In this document: positions 61,419 to 64,000 of the stretch, in pieces | Layout of the letters: each line of letters opens with the position of its first letter | How positions within the stretch are numbered: position 1 is the first letter of the stretch | From: Nocardia niwae NBRC 108934 = DSM 45340 | GTDB lineage: Bacteria > Actinomycetota > Actinomycetes > Mycobacteriales > Mycobacteriaceae | Assembly: GCF_001613465.1 (NCBI RefSeq) | Contig: NZ_BDCK01000044.1 | Coordinates: 34,588-98,587 of the forward strand | Direction: 5' to 3' | DNA length: 64,000 nt | Program-made: the position numbers and the translations under genes | Notes under the pieces: model-generated | What the model saw: only the letters and a program-made list of their open reading frames with translations | Told to the model about the DNA's origin: nothing | The model's database searches: none

Positions 61419-61727
61419 TCAGATCTTGTCCACCGTGGCCAAGGCCTGTACCAGCACGTCATGTGCCTGCTCCAGGATGCGAGCGCGACGGGTGATGTCG
61501 ACTCCGGCCTCGGCGCTGTCGGTCGCGGGTGCGGGCCCGCTCCAGCCGGGGCGGTCGAGTTCGGTGAGCAGGCTGTCGACCTCGCCGCGGATACGATCCG
61601 GGTCGGCAGGCTCCGGACGGCCTTGCGCACCCGGCAGGTGCTGACCGGGCAGCGGCGCCCCGGGGCGGGGACCTGCCGCACCGGCGGCCGTGCCGGGACC
61701 GTTCGGACGAGGCGTGGGTGTAGTCAT
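61419..61727 (-). CDS. Small conserved protein upstream of tlyA
   Basis: A 102-residue protein in the place of Rv1693. A Pro/Gly-rich N-terminal half is followed by a helical C-terminus (GVDITRRARILEQAHDVLVQ). One base separates its stop from tlyA. Function unknown; the conserved position suggests a translationally coupled partner. Confidence 0.78.
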   Translation of the reverse strand: MTTPTPRPNGPGTAAGAAGPRPGAPLPGQHLPGAQGRPEPADPDRIRGEVDSLLTELDRPGWSGPAPATDSAEAGVDITRRARILEQAHDVLVQALATVDKI

Positions 61728-61740
61728 CGTGGCGTCAACG

Positions 61741-62631
61741 CTATCGGATTTCCGAATCGGACGCGCGGACCGTCACAGCTCGCCCGGGGTTGCGCTGCAG
61801 CAGGTCACCCAGGTCGGCATCCGGCTCGGCGGCGACAACCGCGTGATTGAGGGCCTCGAGCGAGTCGGCGACGTAGGTCGGTACCTGACATTCAGGGGCC
61901 GTGCGCAGTTCGTCCAGCGTACTGACACCGGTGAACACCAGCAACGAGTCGAGACCGACCCGGTTGGCGCCCTCGATATCGGTGTCCAGACGGTCGCCCA
62001 CCACCAAGGCGGAGCGGGAACCGGCCCGGACGAGCGCGTCCTCCAGCAGCGGCGCGTACGGCTTGCCCGCCACGATCGGCTGCCGATCGGAGGCGGCGCG
62101 CAGCGCGGCGACCATCGCGCCGTTGCCCGGCGCGAGGCCGCGTTCGTTCGGCAGCGTCCGGTCGGTGTTCGCCGCGACCCACAGCGCGTCCGCACGCAGG
62201 GCGTAGGCGGCTTCGGCGAGGTCCGGCCACGCGGTATGGGGTGAGTGCCCTTGCACCACCGCGGCGGGCGCGGCGCCGTCGAAGCGCCGGATCGGTCGCA
62301 GTCCGACACCGTCCACCTCGGCGGCCAGATCGTCGGTGCCGACGACCAGAACCGGCGCGCCGCGCTCGAGCCGCTCGGCCAGCAACCGCGCCGCGGCCTG
62401 GGCGCTGGTCACCACGTCGTCGGAGGTCGCGGGGAAGCCGAGTTCGGACAGATGCGCGGCGACCACTTGCGGCCCCCGGCTGGCATTGTTCGTGACGTAC
62501 ACCAGCCGCTGATCGGCCTGCCCGTCCACGGCCAGTGCCTCCGGCGCGCCCTCGATCACCTCATGACCGCGGTACAGCGTGCCGTCCAGATCCAGCAGCA
62601 GGGCTCGGTAGCGATCTCGTAGTCGCTTCAC
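61741..62631 (-). CDS. HAD-IIA family phosphatase
   Basis: A 296-residue HAD hydrolase (Rv1692-like; glycerol-3-phosphate phosphatase group). LLLDLDGTLYRG holds the nucleophile Asp; VTNNASRG, the Lys in VAGKPYAPLLEDAL, and VVGDRLDTDIEGANRVGLDS complete the motifs. The GTG at 62631 gives normal length; a GTG at 62652 is an alternative. Confidence 0.92.
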   Translation of the reverse strand: MKRLRDRYRALLLDLDGTLYRGHEVIEGAPEALAVDGQADQRLVYVTNNASRGPQVVAAHLSELGFPATSDDVVTSAQAAARLLAERLERGAPVLVVGTDDLAAEVDGVGLRPIRRFDGAAPAAVVQGHSPHTAWPDLAEAAYALRADALWVAANTDRTLPNERGLAPGNGAMVAALRAASDRQPIVAGKPYAPLLEDALVRAGSRSALVVGDRLDTDIEGANRVGLDSLLVFTGVSTLDELRTAPECQVPTYVADSLEALNHAVVAAEPDADLGDLLQRNPGRAVTVRASDSEIR

Positions 62632-63005
62632 ACCACTCTCACTCCGTGTCACCGATCGGCGCCGTGCCGACTCATCACCGCCGGACCCTCCAGCAGCACA
62701 TCCGCTCGGCGAGTCCGAGACACTCGACACTACGCCAGCGAGCATGCCGTAAAGACGTGGCGTCAACCACTCCGGCTACACCGGATCACCAGTGCGGCAG
62801 GCAGGTTTCGCAGCGCGAGGACCCAACCCGGGATGTGTGGCCCGCGCTGTTCAGCGCCGACACGGTAAGACGGACGGGTACCAGGCGTCTCGACGGCAGC
62901 TCTCGAGGCCTCGCCTGCGTGCAGCGTTAGGTGCTGCCTCCGCTTTACGACGTACCTTCTGCACAGCAACTGGAGGACTGGTGGCGCGACCTCGACAGCC
63001 AGGTC
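62632..63005. other. Intergenic region
   Basis: About 370 bp between the TPR gene stop and the HAD start. It probably holds the promoter of the downstream run; a 68-codon frame with a TTG start inside it (62763-62969) is not convincing. Confidence 0.45.
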
Positions 63006-64000
63006 TCAGACCTCGCCCGTGAGTTCGGCGGCGCGTTCTTCGGCGTCGGTCTCCCCGTCCAGGTCGGCCGAGGCGGCGTTGAGGAACCAGGTGAGGCCCT
63101 CGTCGGTGCGGCCCGCGGCGACGAGGGCGTCGGCGTAGGCGTAGAAGAGGCGGGCCGCGGCGGAACCGGTGCGGGACGGATCGAGATCCGAGGTCTGCAA
63201 GGTCACGACCGCTTGGTCGTACTGACCGAGGTCCATCCGTGCGCCGGCGACCACGATTCGCAGTTCGGCGGCGTCGTCACCGCGCAGAGCACGCGCTTCC
63301 TCGCTGCGACCGAGTTCGATCGCGCGTTCGGGACGCCCCAGACCGCGTTCGCAATCGGCCATGACCGCCAAGAGCCCGGAACCACCGGACATCCGGCGCG
63401 CGGTGCGCAGCTCCGACAGAGCCTCCGCCCATTCGCCTGCGTGGTAGGCCACCACTCCCGCGGTCTCACGAACGACCGCGATGCGCCCGGCCCTCTGCCG
63501 CGCCGCCCTGGCATGGGCGAGAGCGAGCCCCGGATCGTCGTCGAGCAGCCGCACCGCCATCACCAGATGCCGGGCGACCGTCTCCGCATTGCCCTTGTCC
63601 AGGCTGAGCAGATCCCGCCGCACGGCCGAGTCGAGATCGGTGGCCTGCACCTCGTCCGGCAGATCGGGTTCTTCCGGCCGCGGCGGGCGGCGATCGAGGC
63701 CACGCCCACCGGCGCCACGGGCGCCTTCACCGCCTCGGCGACGGTCCTGCGACGCGTCGCTGTGCGGCCTCCGGTCTTCGCGGTCCGCGTCGCCGCGTCG
63801 TTCATCGCGATCCGGTCCGGCACGATGACGATCGTCCTCACGGCGCTGGAAGCCGGACGCACCGCGCCCCGCCGCGTCACCGCGCGCGTCGAAATCGCCG
63901 CGACGCTTGTACCCGCCACGCTCGCCCTGCTCACCACGGCGAGCATCGCCTCGAGCGCCCGCGGAATCGTCCCGGCGCTGGAAACCACCACGGTTGGCGG
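63006..64000 (-). CDS. TPR protein with RGG-like N-terminal region (partial)
   Basis: The start lies beyond the window; 331 codons are present. The C-terminal 215 residues are tetratricopeptide-like helices (DDDPGLALAHARAARQRAGR, GEWAEALSELRTARRM), as in Rv1691. The upstream 116 codons (63651-63998) encode a disordered region very rich in Arg, Gly and Asp, with repeats such as RGGFQRRDD, RGGYKRRGD and SGFQRREDD. A GTG at 63650 could start a short form, but the open frame and biased composition continue to the window edge, so a long form is preferred. Confidence 0.85.
   Translation of the reverse strand, partial: ANRGGFQRRDDSAGARGDARRGEQGERGGYKRRGDFDARGDAAGRGASGFQRREDDRHRAGPDRDERRGDADREDRRPHSDASQDRRRGGEGARGAGGRGLDRRPPRPEEPDLPDEVQATDLDSAVRRDLLSLDKGNAETVARHLVMAVRLLDDDPGLALAHARAARQRAGRIAVVRETAGVVAYHAGEWAEALSELRTARRMSGGSGLLAVMADCERGLGRPERAIELGRSEEARALRGDDAAELRIVVAGARMDLGQYDQAVVTLQTSDLDPSRTGSAAARLFYAYADALVAAGRTDEGLTWFLNAASADLDGETDAEERAAELTGEV

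Noticed and set aside
62763..62969. Possible 68-aa gene between the TPR and HAD genes
   Set aside because: TTG start, no ribosome site and no family-like features.

Overview
The window is high-GC actinobacterial DNA, most likely from Nocardia or a close mycolic-acid relative. Evidence: an intact gene block (43-64 kb) in the same order as M. tuberculosis Rv1691-Rv1713 (TPR protein, HAD, tlyA, nadK, recN, steA, mctB, pyrG, Nudix, xerD, parA, scpA, scpB, rluB, cmk, der); an MCE protein, CYP51, CYP123 and CYP125; F420- and mycofactocin-type oxidoreductases; a WS/DGAT; a BlaC-like beta-lactamase; an IdeR-type iron box; and frequent GTG starts with GTGA/ATGA overlaps. No tRNA, rRNA, CRISPR or insertion sequence was seen.

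Layout. 0-10 kb: a PepSY membrane protein under an iron box, a TetR gene with its own palindrome, a decayed LVIVD-repeat gene, a SRPBCC protein, a FabG-like SDR, a sugar ABC importer without its ATPase, a YhgE/Pip-type membrane protein and an internally deleted amidohydrolase. 10-19 kb: a large polytopic membrane protein, a BlaC-like lipoprotein beta-lactamase and a zinc-uptake locus of AztABCD type. In that locus the permease is fused in frame to an AztD-like lipoprotein, a second AztD-like gene follows, and a Zur-like operator lies between the divergent transcription units. 18.7-31.3 kb: a sterol-type oxidation module. It holds a lone MCE protein, CYP51, and a seven-gene minus-strand run (CYP123, 3Fe-4S ferredoxin, NTF2-like protein, unknown 419-aa protein, FadD19-like ligase, DapB-like reductase, CYP125), with a TetR, a mycofactocin-type SDR and a Ddn-like protein. 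Four copies of one 16-bp motif lie before CYP51, CYP123, the TetR gene and the SDR, suggesting a local regulon.

31-43 kb: small HTH, secreted and hypothetical proteins, a WS/DGAT converging on a SRPBCC-acyl-CoA ligase fusion, and a dps-rsbW-sigF stress operon preceded by a SigB/SigF-type promoter. A mannitol dehydrogenase and an acyl-ACP thioesterase follow.

43-64 kb: the conserved chromosome-maintenance and nucleotide-metabolism block, mostly tightly coupled on the minus strand. Local additions are a cupin, a small secreted protein and a SRPBCC protein. ScpA, RluB and the TPR protein carry long disordered N-terminal extensions; that of ScpA contains a 51-bp tandem repeat and that of the TPR protein is Arg/Gly/Asp-rich.
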